This document shows, one piece after another, positions 1 through 6,716 of a stretch of DNA of 9,228 bases; position 1 is the first letter of the stretch; each line of letters begins with the position of its first letter. The DNA is taken from positions 1 through 9,228 of the forward strand of contig CAZSUZ010000040.1 of NCBI GenBank assembly GCA_964610165.1, in the 5' to 3' direction. Below the pieces are notes generated by a model that worked only from the letters and a program-made list of their open reading frames with translations, was not told the DNA's origin and did not search any database. The stretch comes from MFZZ01 sp964610165 (lineage in GTDB: Bacteria; Patescibacteriota; Microgenomatia; UBA1406; GWC2-37-13). Both the position numbers and the translations under genes were made by a program.

Positions 1-2
1 AC

Positions 3-1565
3 TGGTCTATTCGAGATAGCTTCGCCAAAGAAAAAGATACCTGTTTTGCTAAATATACTCAAGAGAAATTTGAGCAGGAAATGAATAAATGCCTGAACTT
101 GATGCTTTTCACAATGAAAGGCCAACGGTATCTACACAAAAAAGAAACGATTCAGGAGTGGATGGATAGAGATCGACGGATGCAAGAACTTTACGATAAT
201 ACTCCAGCTCCCCAAAATATTCTGTGTAAAATTTGTAGCTCTCCAACTGTTGTTACCCATAAAGATTTATACAACTCCTATGAACCTACAGCACGAATGA
301 TGTTTATGTTTGAGTGTACTCAATGCAAAAAAAGACAATCTTTGTTTGAAGACGGTACAGAATGGAAATATGATCCGCCAAAATGTCCCAAATGTAAACA
401 TGTTCTAAAAACAGATCTCAAAATTAAAGGTGACATAACTATATTTACTTCAACTTGCTCAAAATGTGGATATAAAGACAAAGACGTGAGTGACCATAAA
501 AAATGGAAGGACGAGCAAGAAGCTAAGGAGAAAAAAGACAAGGAACTCTTAGAAAAGTATCGTGCAGAGTTTTGTTTATCCGATAAAGACGGTCAAGAAT
601 ACATTGAGACAACTGAAGCAATGGAAGTAGCTGCAGTTGTACGAGAAGAAGAAAAACAAAAGTATGATAATCCAGTCTATGAGCGTTCTCTACAACTTAA
701 GAAGACGACAATTAGCGACTTAGAAAAACTACTGAGTGAAAATCTAGAGAAATCTAAATATAGTAAGCTATCTTTTGATAGGCCAGAGATTGGACAATAC
801 GTTATTGTCCCCTTTACAGTTCAAGATGCAGATTCCTCAAGAAACGAAAGGGTGAGTTCCTCCGAGTTAGAAAAATTAATCAAAACCCTTCTAGAAGATA
901 CAAACTGGCGATTACTCTCCAATAGTGTTATGTACAGACTTGGTTATTTGAATGGGCAGCTAAAAGGTTATGAGCGAGAAGAAGACATGTTTAAGCTTGC
1001 AGGTAAAAAAGAGGAACCAAAGCCTAAATCAAAAATTGATGATGCGAAAAGACAAAAATATGCTTCAAATAATTTGGTGCAGCTAGCAAGATTAGTTGGT
1101 GAACATGATGGTATAGAAGCTATGCGAAAACGTCGGCTTGAAAAAGAGCCTGACGGATTTCTCTTAAACGATGGAAAGGTTGGGTATACTTGTGGAATTT
1201 GTTACGAATCAATATCTGGAGATAATACATGGTGGGATTTAAAGGGAATCCGATGCCTCGATTGCCAACGAAATTTTAAGGAAGGCGTTGTTCCTTTAGA
1301 AATATTTGAAGATGATTATGGATATGATGTCGTGGTAAAAGGTTGGCAATTAAAATCAAACTACGGTATTCATCCTACAACAGTAAAAAAACTATATAGA
1401 GATGGGACTTTAAAAGGTAGAGATTTAAAACGGGAGGATGTAACGATTTATGAAACTTTATACGTAATAAGTGAAAATAAGGATTTTTTTGATAAACATC
1501 CTAAGCTCGATTCAAAAATTAAAATGACGATCAGCGGTAAAGATGGCAAATCTATTGAACTGTAA
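3..1565 (+). CDS. Large multi-zinc-ribbon protein with C-terminal HTH-like segment, 5'-partial
   Basis: Family not recognised. Residue numbers count from the internal Met at 81. The frame is open without a stop back to the window edge (26 extra codons from position 3), so that Met is probably internal and the true start lies outside. Visible are CxxC pairs at C49/C52, C79/C82, C102/C105 and C126/C129, spaced like two zinc ribbons. A charged, probably coiled-coil stretch follows (about 135-200). A third ribbon-like pair set is C371/C374 and C392/C395. Near 421-450 the sequence YGIHPTTVKKLYRDGTLKGR resembles a helix-turn-helix or excisionase-like DNA-binding segment. Several zinc knuckles plus an HTH-like end suggest a nucleic-acid-binding subunit; this is inference. 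No nuclease or ATPase motif is visible. It is first in a same-strand run of four genes, and its 3' end overlaps the next frame by 23 nt. The operon promoter must lie upstream of the window. Confidence 0.75.
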   Translation, partial: WSIRDSFAKEKDTCFAKYTQEKFEQEMNKCLNLMLFTMKGQRYLHKKETIQEWMDRDRRMQELYDNTPAPQNILCKICSSPTVVTHKDLYNSYEPTARMMFMFECTQCKKRQSLFEDGTEWKYDPPKCPKCKHVLKTDLKIKGDITIFTSTCSKCGYKDKDVSDHKKWKDEQEAKEKKDKELLEKYRAEFCLSDKDGQEYIETTEAMEVAAVVREEEKQKYDNPVYERSLQLKKTTISDLEKLLSENLEKSKYSKLSFDRPEIGQYVIVPFTVQDADSSRNERVSSSELEKLIKTLLEDTNWRLLSNSVMYRLGYLNGQLKGYEREEDMFKLAGKKEEPKPKSKIDDAKRQKYASNNLVQLARLVGEHDGIEAMRKRRLEKEPDGFLLNDGKVGYTCGICYESISGDNTWWDLKGIRCLDCQRNFKEGVVPLEIFEDDYGYDVVVKGWQLKSNYGIHPTTVKKLYRDGTLKGRDLKREDVTIYETLYVISENKDFFDKHPKLDSKIKMTISGKDGKSIEL

Positions 1566-2748
1566 AAATATGAGAATAATTCATAAATTAACAAAAAATA
1601 AAACGGCACTCCAAAAGATTGATAAGATATTTGTAAGTCTTGGAGAGGAACTTGGAAATATCAATGAATTTCCGATAAATATTCCGCGTTTTTACTCTCC
1701 TGAAAAGGAAAGTAATACAAAACTTGGAAATTTGCTAAAGGAAGCGCATTTCGAAGTTACTGATCTTCTTAAAAAGATTCCACTAAAAACTCTTATTAGT
1801 GAAGTTAACCAAATTAATAGAATAATAATTTTTCTTTTGGAAGGGCCAGATAAAGTAATAACAAGGGAGCGTTTAACAACACAAATAATTGCAAGCGAAC
1901 TAGAATCTTATGTTCCAAACAAATCTAACTATATTAGTCTTATTCCGTCTAAACAAAAGGTATTTCAACAAATTCAAGACTTAGATCTTGATAAATATAA
2001 TCTAACAACAATAACAAATGATTTTAAATTAGAAAATCACGGAATTATTTATAAGGACAAGTTTCTCATTTATTATCATCCATTTTTGCGAAGATTTTAT
2101 TCTGCAAACTTTACTATTGGTGGATTATTAAAAAGAGTAGCCAGTGAAAAAGATATCCAACTTAAACTTGCTATTGATCCATTGCGGTTAACTGACCCTC
2201 ATTCGCTAAAAAACCTAATCGAAGCAGATTATTGGCAAGGTCCAATCTTTGCTCAAAACAAATTGAATGATCCCAACTTCAAAGGAGTCACAGTATATGC
2301 CCGTAGTGCAGAAAATCAGCAAATACTAGATTTCACTTGGCCAGTCACGAAAACGGTGTTTTATATATCAAATAAAAAAGAAGTAGGACTAAAGCAAATA
2401 GAAATTGAAGAGATTAATCCTCAAAACGATCGAATTTTAGTAGATAACGAGTATATATTACAGAAATATGCCCATCTTATATGGGATGGTAACACAAATA
2501 CTTTCAACCACTTTGATGTTGCAGTTAAGGTTTATTCCTTATCGGAGCATTTAAAAAGACTTCAATACGACTGGGAAACACGAAAAGTCCTTGACCCTGG
2601 TAAACCCTTCTGCAAAATCAAACTCTTTCGTCTTGATGGAAAAATTGAAATAGACTTGTTGTTAGAATTGCTCAGTGACTTTTTTCGATACAACGAGCTA
2701 ATTAATGAATTTTTTGAGGGAAGAAAATTAAGTTTTTTAGTTAGATAA
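1543..2748 (+). CDS. Uncharacterised operon protein with ADYWxGPxF motif
   Basis: No family recognised. The 401-aa product is soluble-looking, with no signal peptide or clear membrane segment. The N-terminal half is rich in Lys, Ile and Leu with predicted helices. The most distinctive part is EADYWQGPIF at residues 227-236, preceded by LRLTDPHSLKN and followed by an FKGVTVYARS strand. That cluster of aromatic and small residues looks like a conserved functional or packing motif, but I cannot assign chemistry to it. The start is uncertain. The ATG at 1543 overlaps the upstream gene by 23 nt, and an in-frame ATG at 1570 (residue 10) begins 4 nt after that gene's stop; neither has a clear ribosome binding site. 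It is translationally close to its neighbours (5 nt before the next gene), so it is probably an essential partner in the same complex or pathway as the two nuclease-like proteins. That role is inference. Confidence 0.7.
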   Translation: MANLLNCKNMRIIHKLTKNKTALQKIDKIFVSLGEELGNINEFPINIPRFYSPEKESNTKLGNLLKEAHFEVTDLLKKIPLKTLISEVNQINRIIIFLLEGPDKVITRERLTTQIIASELESYVPNKSNYISLIPSKQKVFQQIQDLDLDKYNLTTITNDFKLENHGIIYKDKFLIYYHPFLRRFYSANFTIGGLLKRVASEKDIQLKLAIDPLRLTDPHSLKNLIEADYWQGPIFAQNKLNDPNFKGVTVYARSAENQQILDFTWPVTKTVFYISNKKEVGLKQIEIEEINPQNDRILVDNEYILQKYAHLIWDGNTNTFNHFDVAVKVYSLSEHLKRLQYDWETRKVLDPGKPFCKIKLFRLDGKIEIDLLLELLSDFFRYNELINEFFEGRKLSFLVR

Positions 2749-2753
2749 CATAT

Positions 2754-4001
2754 ATGGGACCCATATTAATATTTGATAAATCAGCACTGCAAAGCTTTGG
2801 TATTGATGAATCAGTATGGCTTGATAATTATTTTTTAACCAACATCACTCCACTTTTTTATGTAGAAACGCTTGCAGATTTATCCTTACCTAATCCTCGC
2901 AAACCTGCAGAAAAAATCATTAGTGAGCTTGCCGCTAAAACCCCCAGAGCTCTACCAAATGTACACCATAGTAGGTTAGTGCTTGGAAATTTACGTGGAA
3001 TTCCCGTTGAAACAGATCATGGTCGACCTATTGTTGATCAGGGTGTAACAAAAAGATCGCCAGACGGGAAGATTGGTGTTCACTTTGACGAACCACCTGA
3101 AGCAAAAGCCTTAGCCAGATGGCATAAAAGAGAATACAGAGAAGTAGAACGTGAGTTTGCACAACAATGGAGACAAACATTAGATGTTTTGAATTTTGAT
3201 TCAGCGATTGGTATTGTTAAAAACATTGTTCCGCAGGGAGAAAAACTAAGTAGTCTAGGGCAAATAAAATCTTTCATAGACAAATTTGTCCAGGATAGTT
3301 CAAAAGAAGTATTATATCTTGCGCTTAATTTTTTAGGTATAGATGACCGACACCGGACAGCCATTATTGATCGGTGGGAAAAGCAAAGTAAACCAGCTCT
3401 TAATATTTTTGCTCCTTATGCAGCGTATGTATTTTCCATAGATCTCCTTTTCTACTTAGCAGCCTCTAATGGAATTATTGCTAAGGAACGTACTTCAAAT
3501 AAAGTTGACTTAGCCTACCTTTATTACTTACCTTTCTGTCATGTTTTCGTTTCCGGTGATAAACTTCACGCACAAACAGCTCCTTTATTTTTACGAGAAG
3601 ATCAATCATTTATAACGGCAAGTAATTTTAAAGATGGGTTATCAAAGATTAACGAATATTATTCTCAATTTAGAGAAGAGATAGCAGAAGTTGGTGTTAT
3701 GAAGTACGCAACATATCCACCAATTGAAATTGAGACATCAATACATAGACTTTGGGATACTCACTGTCCTTCATGGAGAAAAAGTGCCTCGAAAAAGACC
3801 GAAACAAAATTGCAATCCATTCCAAAACCAGATTCTTCACTATTAAAGCACCTCAAAGAGGTTCAAGAGAAATCACAAACTATAGATCCAAAGGTTCTTG
3901 AAACTATGGATGAAGCTGACTATATTACAGTTAGTCATATGGTTCCTGTACAACGGGGAAGTTGGAGGATTCTTCCTAAAGGGATAGAAAATGAAAAGTA
4001 G
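2754..4001 (+). CDS. PIN-like domain protein, probable ribonuclease/nuclease
   Basis: A 415-aa protein with the layout of a PIN-like metal-dependent nuclease. A first strand ends in an acidic residue (ILIFDKSAL, D8). A helix carries FYVETLADL (E38, D42). A late segment has D252 followed by YLYYLPFCHVFVSGDK, with D269 at the end of a hydrophobic strand. Acidic residues on such strands and helices coordinate Mg2+ or Mn2+ in PIN folds (established family knowledge). The protein is far longer than VapC-type toxins (about 130 aa). About 200 residues separate E38 from D252, including a charged helix near 118-140, and a ~145-residue C-terminal extension follows D269. No small antitoxin gene is adjacent, so it is unlikely to be a simple VapBC toxin. 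It lies 5 nt after the upstream gene and 26 nt before a PD-(D/E)XK gene. Catalytic activity is inferred, not shown. Confidence 0.68.
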   Translation: MGPILIFDKSALQSFGIDESVWLDNYFLTNITPLFYVETLADLSLPNPRKPAEKIISELAAKTPRALPNVHHSRLVLGNLRGIPVETDHGRPIVDQGVTKRSPDGKIGVHFDEPPEAKALARWHKREYREVEREFAQQWRQTLDVLNFDSAIGIVKNIVPQGEKLSSLGQIKSFIDKFVQDSSKEVLYLALNFLGIDDRHRTAIIDRWEKQSKPALNIFAPYAAYVFSIDLLFYLAASNGIIAKERTSNKVDLAYLYYLPFCHVFVSGDKLHAQTAPLFLREDQSFITASNFKDGLSKINEYYSQFREEIAEVGVMKYATYPPIEIETSIHRLWDTHCPSWRKSASKKTETKLQSIPKPDSSLLKHLKEVQEKSQTIDPKVLETMDEADYITVSHMVPVQRGSWRILPKGIENEK

Positions 4002-4027
4002 TCTTCGTTACTGAAAACGAGTGAATT

Positions 4028-4513
4028 ATGATAATCTATTTAAATACTATGGATCCTAAATTCCCAGAAAAACTTATAAAGGGTAAAATAACTGAAGCAA
4101 TCTTTGAACAGATGTTTAGAGACCAAGGCGAATTTGATGTGATTAGAAATGGTTATGAATATAAAACCCCAGAACTTGCCCAAAGTCTACTTTCTTTGGA
4201 CCATAAAGAATATATTAATAAGCTTCGTCATGCTCCAGATTTTATTCTCCTATCACATGATAAAAAACAAGTATTCTTGGTAGAAGTTAAATTTCGATCT
4301 AAGCATGACGATAACCTAATAGAAGAAGCTCGAAGGCTTAATGAAGCGTATGGGCCATGTTATTTATTTGTTGCAACGCACGAAAAGTTTTATTTTCAAT
4401 CATGTAAAGATATTGTGCAAAATAATGCAATAAGTGATGTGTTGTCTTCAACATGGGTATCGGATACACTACAGGATAAATACTTAACTCTACTCAATAC
4501 TTTTATCGTATAA
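4028..4513 (+). CDS. PD-(D/E)XK superfamily nuclease-like protein
   Basis: A 161-aa protein made almost entirely of a restriction-endonuclease-like core. KGKITEAIFEQMF (E23 on the first helix) is followed by APDFIL (P70-D71 on a strand) and, 14 residues later, FLVEVKFR (E86-x-K88 on the next strand). This E...PD...ExK order is the metal-binding catalytic signature of the superfamily, which includes restriction enzymes, Holliday-junction resolvases and defence nucleases. All key residues are present, so it is likely active on DNA or RNA; the substrate is unknown. No separate recognition or membrane domain is visible, so targeting may come from operon partners. The start at 4028 lacks a good ribosome binding site, and a second in-frame ATG at 4049 (residue 8) is an equally possible start. 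It is last in the four-gene run, with a terminator-like hairpin directly after its stop. Confidence 0.8.
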   Translation: MIIYLNTMDPKFPEKLIKGKITEAIFEQMFRDQGEFDVIRNGYEYKTPELAQSLLSLDHKEYINKLRHAPDFILLSHDKKQVFLVEVKFRSKHDDNLIEEARRLNEAYGPCYLFVATHEKFYFQSCKDIVQNNAISDVLSSTWVSDTLQDKYLTLLNTFIV

Positions 4514-4515
4514 TC

Positions 4516-4555
4516 TGAGACAGCTTTTTTTAGGTGTCTCATTTGTCTCATTTTT
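4516..4555 (+). terminator. Rho-independent-like terminator with duplicated right arm
   Basis: Just after the nuclease stop, the left arm TGAGACA (4516-4522) can pair with either of two identical right arms TGTCTCA, at 4535-4541 and 4544-4550. The second is followed by TTTTT (4551-4555). The two right arms belong to a perfect tandem 9-bp repeat, TGTCTCATT (4535-4543 and 4544-4552). Pairing with the distal arm gives a 7-bp stem with a 21-nt loop before the T-run. The position suggests it ends the four-gene transcript. Confidence 0.55.
4535..4552. repeat. Two perfect tandem copies of TGTCTCATT
   Basis: The 9-bp unit occurs at 4535-4543 and again immediately at 4544-4552. It duplicates the right arm of the terminator-like hairpin, probably by replication slippage. 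Confidence 0.85.
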
Positions 4556-4563
4556 GATAAAAT

Positions 4564-4635
4564 TAGCCTCAAGAGCTTGTCGAGTTATAAGGACTGAAAG
4601 GGTCCAGACCGACACGCTCAGCAAACTCTAGGCTA
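4564..4635. other. Strongly self-complementary intergenic element, possible structured RNA or DNA hairpin
   Basis: Outer stem: TAGCCT (4564-4569) pairs with AGGCTA (4630-4635), then AGAG (4572-4575) with CTCT (4626-4629), leaving a 2-nt CA bulge. Middle stem: GAGC (4573-4576) can pair with GCTC (4616-4619), and TGTCG (4578-4582) with CGACA (4610-4614), with one mismatch between them. Apical stem: GGAC (4591-4594) with GTCC (4602-4605). The outer and middle stems compete for GAG 4573-4575, so two alternative folds exist. The element is clearly richer in G+C than its flanks. It matches no riboswitch, ribozyme, tRNA or SRP RNA I know. It lies after a terminator and before the next gene's -10 box, so it is probably not that gene's leader. 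It may be an independent small RNA or a DNA-level hairpin; strand and function are unknown. Confidence 0.45.
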
Positions 4636-4697
4636 TGCCAAGTGTACTATGTCATAACTTAATTCAAAATCTTTCTGAAATAATTCCAACTCTTCAA

Positions 4698-4703
4698 TAT
4701 AAT
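4698..4703 (+). promoter_or_regulatory. -10 box (TATAAT) of the GT2 gene
   Basis: A perfect TATAAT ends 7 nt before the ATG at 4711, so transcription would begin at or next to the start codon. The -35 is weak (TTCTGA at 4673-4678 has a long 19-nt spacer). There is no ribosome binding site, consistent with a leaderless mRNA. Confidence 0.5.
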
Positions 4704-4710
4704 AATTCTC

Positions 4711-5400
4711 ATGGAAACGTCTATTATAATACGTGTAAAAAATGAGAGTGAATCCCTTAAAGAAGTTTTATCCATATTAAAGAGACAAACATATCAACAA
4801 TTTGAGTTGGTAATAGTCGATAATAATTCTCATGACGGTTCTGAACGATTGGTGTTTCATTTTTTTGACAAGAAAAGAATTAAAATAGTAAAAATACATG
4901 ATGAGCAATTTACTCATGCAAATTCATGTAACATTGGCGCTGAAATTTCATCAGGTACATATTTAGTTTTTATGAATGGGCACTCTACTCCTATATCTTA
5001 CAGTTGGTTGGAAGATGGATTAAGTAATTTTAAAGAAAGAAATGTTGCTGGTGTTTTTGCATATCCGTTTGCCAATAAAAAAGCAAATATACTAGAAAAA
5101 GCAAGAAATTATATAAATACTTTAATACATTTTAATAAAATTAAATTTCGAAGCTATCGAATTGGAATGCTTGGCACAACAAACGCAATTATTAGGAAAT
5201 CATTATGGAGTCAGTATAATTTTAATGATAAATATATTAATGGTGGTGAAGATGGAGATTGGGCTAGGCATTGGTTGTCCAAAGGCTATGTAATAATCCA
5301 AGATCCAAAGTTTAGAGTGTATCATTCTCATAATTTATCATTAATTGGATTAATAAAAGAGCAATGCAGATGGATCGGAATGAGCAAGATTAAAGAATAG
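4711..5400 (+). CDS. GT2-family glycosyltransferase (GT-A fold)
   Basis: Transfers a sugar from a nucleotide donor during cell-surface glycan or polysaccharide synthesis, acting in the cytoplasm or at the inner membrane face. The exact sugar is not predictable. The 229-aa product starts with the typical first strand (SIIIRVKNES) and has the nucleotide-binding VDNNSHDGS (D37). It then shows the HANSCNIGAEISSG region (69-82) and FMNGHSTP (87-94) where many GT2 enzymes have DxD. The predicted catalytic base lies in GGEDGDWARHW (E180/D181). The GHSxP variant in place of DxD is familiar from rhamnosyltransferase-like GT2 members, so this is a subfamily trait rather than a lesion. No C-terminal membrane anchor is visible, and the protein is at the short end for the family. 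It appears to be transcribed alone, with a -10 box close to its ATG. Confidence 0.88.
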   Translation: METSIIIRVKNESESLKEVLSILKRQTYQQFELVIVDNNSHDGSERLVFHFFDKKRIKIVKIHDEQFTHANSCNIGAEISSGTYLVFMNGHSTPISYSWLEDGLSNFKERNVAGVFAYPFANKKANILEKARNYINTLIHFNKIKFRSYRIGMLGTTNAIIRKSLWSQYNFNDKYINGGEDGDWARHWLSKGYVIIQDPKFRVYHSHNLSLIGLIKEQCRWIGMSKIKE

Positions 5401-5437
5401 TACTTAATTCCTACTCGATAAACTGTTACACATTTCA

Positions 5438-5443
5438 TATAAT
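5438..5443 (+). promoter_or_regulatory. -10 box (TATAAT) of the CPBP gene
   Basis: A perfect TATAAT ends 7 nt before the ATG at 5451, the same spacing as for the upstream glycosyltransferase. No clear -35 is seen. It lies in the 50-nt gap after the GT2 gene, so the protease homolog probably has its own, leaderless transcript. Confidence 0.5.
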
Positions 5444-5450
5444 TCAATAA

Positions 5451-6272
5451 ATGAGTTCAAAAATTAATAAACTGCAATTAATAAAGGTGCTCCGCATAAG
5501 CTCTGTCAAAGATCCGATTCGGATTTATCTGGCTATAGTTCTATCCATGAGTTGGATTATACTAACTGCGTTATCACTTAATAATCAACCACTTGAGCTT
5601 GGATTGATTCTAGTGACATACCTAGGGCTTTTTGGTTTATCAATCCTTATTACATTCTGGGAAAATGGAAGAACAGGAGTAAAACAATTTCTAGGCGGGC
5701 TGGTTAAATGGCGAGTAGGATTAAGATATTATCTGTTGGCATTGATTTCAATTCCATTACTAACGATAGCAATTGCAGCAATTACTGGTAATCTGCATGT
5801 CACTAAAGATAATGTATTGCCAGAACTTACAGGTTATATTATTTCGTTACTTTCAGGAGCTTTAATTATTAACTTATGGGAGGAAACAGGATGGGCTGGT
5901 TTTGTTCAAACGAAATTAATGAAGCAAAAAGGCTTATTGGTAGGATCAATTTTAACGGCACCTGCATTTGTAGCAATTCATATGCCACTTTTACTTAAGG
6001 AATCTAACTTCTCAGACTTAATGATAACTTTTTCAGTAATGTTAGGGCTGTCTTTTTTTTTCCGATACTTGATTGGTATGATACTTATAGATACAGCAGG
6101 AAGTTTATTAATAATTGGACTTTTGCACGCATCTTTCAATAGCTCAAATGGACTTAAAATAGTTACAGGAGAATTTGAAGTAATAATTGCCACTATATTT
6201 TTGACACTTTGTGTTGCAGTATATAGAAATATTCGAAGGAAATATAGAGTTGCCTGGCATATTCCATCATGA
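5451..6272 (+). CDS. CPBP-family intramembrane metalloprotease homolog (CAAX/Abi type)
   Basis: A 273-aa polytopic membrane protein with the three conserved motifs of the CPBP family (formerly Abi; PF02517). They are WEETGWAGF (E144/E145), an isolated His in AIHMPLL (H177), and LLHASFN (H226, N230). In Rce1-like members these Glu, His and Asn residues form the metal- and water-binding intramembrane site, so the residues for proteolysis are present. Hydrophobic segments fall roughly at 25-41, 50-68, 92-111, 126-142, 161-182, 188-212, 217-229 and 242-258. Bacterial relatives process peptides, give bacteriocin self-immunity or take part in signalling; nothing here fixes the substrate. It has its own -10 box. 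Its stop codon region overlaps the end of the convergent DUF2200 gene by 6 nt, so there is no room for a terminator between them. Confidence 0.88.
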   Translation: MSSKINKLQLIKVLRISSVKDPIRIYLAIVLSMSWIILTALSLNNQPLELGLILVTYLGLFGLSILITFWENGRTGVKQFLGGLVKWRVGLRYYLLALISIPLLTIAIAAITGNLHVTKDNVLPELTGYIISLLSGALIINLWEETGWAGFVQTKLMKQKGLLVGSILTAPAFVAIHMPLLLKESNFSDLMITFSVMLGLSFFFRYLIGMILIDTAGSLLIIGLLHASFNSSNGLKIVTGEFEVIIATIFLTLCVAVYRNIRRKYRVAWHIPS

Positions 6273-6641
6273 AGTTTTTGTTCTTAATATTTTTTCCATT
6301 GTTTTTCCCTTTGCTAACTCATCGATTAATTTATCTAGGTATCGAATTGCTTGCATAGTTGGATGTTGAATCTCTTCAACTCTAACACCACAGATGACAC
6401 CAGTAATTAAAGTTCGTGAAGGATTCATGTGTGGAGCTTGTGCAAAGAACGTTTCAAAATCTGTCTGTTTTTCTAGTTCTGTTTCTAATTCGTTTTGACC
6501 ATATCCTGTTAACCAACGAATAATTTCATCAACTTCTGCTTTAGTTCGTCCTTTTTTTTCTGCTTTTGCAACATAATGAGGATAAACACTTGCTACACTC
6601 ATTTTATAAATTCGATGATTTTCTAAATCTTCTTGTTTCAT
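6267..6641 (-). CDS. DUF2200 family protein
   Basis: A 124-aa cytosolic protein that I recognise as a full-length member of the DUF2200 family, of unknown function. Hallmarks are HRIYKMSVASVYPHYV (9-24), KGRTKAEVDEIIRWLTGY (30-47), the TDFETFFAQAPHMNP segment, and ITGVICGVRVEEI (79-91). A C-terminal helix, RYLDKLIDELAKGKTMEKIL, follows. The family is widespread and well conserved among bacteria, usually as a single-domain protein of about this length, so no truncation is seen. A TAAAAT hexamer on the minus strand ends 9 nt before the ATG. The gene converges on and overlaps the CPBP gene by 6 nt. No biochemical role is known to me and none is inferred. Confidence 0.9.
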   Translation of the reverse strand: MKQEDLENHRIYKMSVASVYPHYVAKAEKKGRTKAEVDEIIRWLTGYGQNELETELEKQTDFETFFAQAPHMNPSRTLITGVICGVRVEEIQHPTMQAIRYLDKLIDELAKGKTMEKILRTKTS

Positions 6642-6650
6642 ATTGCTTTT

Positions 6651-6656
6651 ATTTTA
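6651..6656 (-). promoter_or_regulatory. -10-like box (TAAAAT) of the DUF2200 gene
   Basis: Minus-strand TAAAAT ends 9 nt before the ATG at 6641, similar to the other close -10 boxes in this window. An alternative TATACT lies further upstream on the same strand. Neither has a convincing -35, and no ribosome binding site is visible. Confidence 0.35.
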
Positions 6657-6716
6657 ACATGAGTATATAGAGCGTAATTAATACGATACATATATCTGTA
6701 TAAATCAAATATATAT

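Noticed and set aside
320..541. 73-aa minus-strand open frame
   Set aside because: Lies fully inside the zinc-ribbon gene on the opposite strand; its Cys-, Ser- and Leu-rich translation is typical of an antisense shadow and has no motif.
3080..3364. 94-aa minus-strand open frame
   Set aside because: Fully antisense to the PIN-like gene with no recognisable domain or promoter-like box; treated as a shadow.
2754..4001. VapC toxin of a VapBC pair
   Set aside because: The protein is three times too long and the upstream gene encodes 401 aa, not a small antitoxin.
4564..4635. Integron attC site
   Set aside because: The imperfect hairpin is attC-like in size, but the required GTTRRRY and RYYYAAC core ends are missing and no integrase is in view.
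4564..4640. tRNA-like length, closing stem and trailing TGCCA
   Set aside because: No T-arm GGTTCGA-type sequence, no 5-bp/7-nt anticodon arm and no D-arm on either strand; the folding is one long imperfect hairpin, not a cloverleaf.
4976..4994. GT2 enzyme inactivated by loss of DxD
   Set aside because: The GHSxP sequence at this place is a known variant in rhamnosyltransferase-like GT2 proteins, and the ED catalytic motif is intact.
5978..6193. 71-aa minus-strand open frame
   Set aside because: Antisense to the conserved HxxxN end of the CPBP protein; no features of its own.
6686..6701. ATACA/TGTAT inverted repeat as terminator of the GT-C gene
   Set aside because: Only 5 bp, all A/T-rich with no T-run; expected by chance in this composition.
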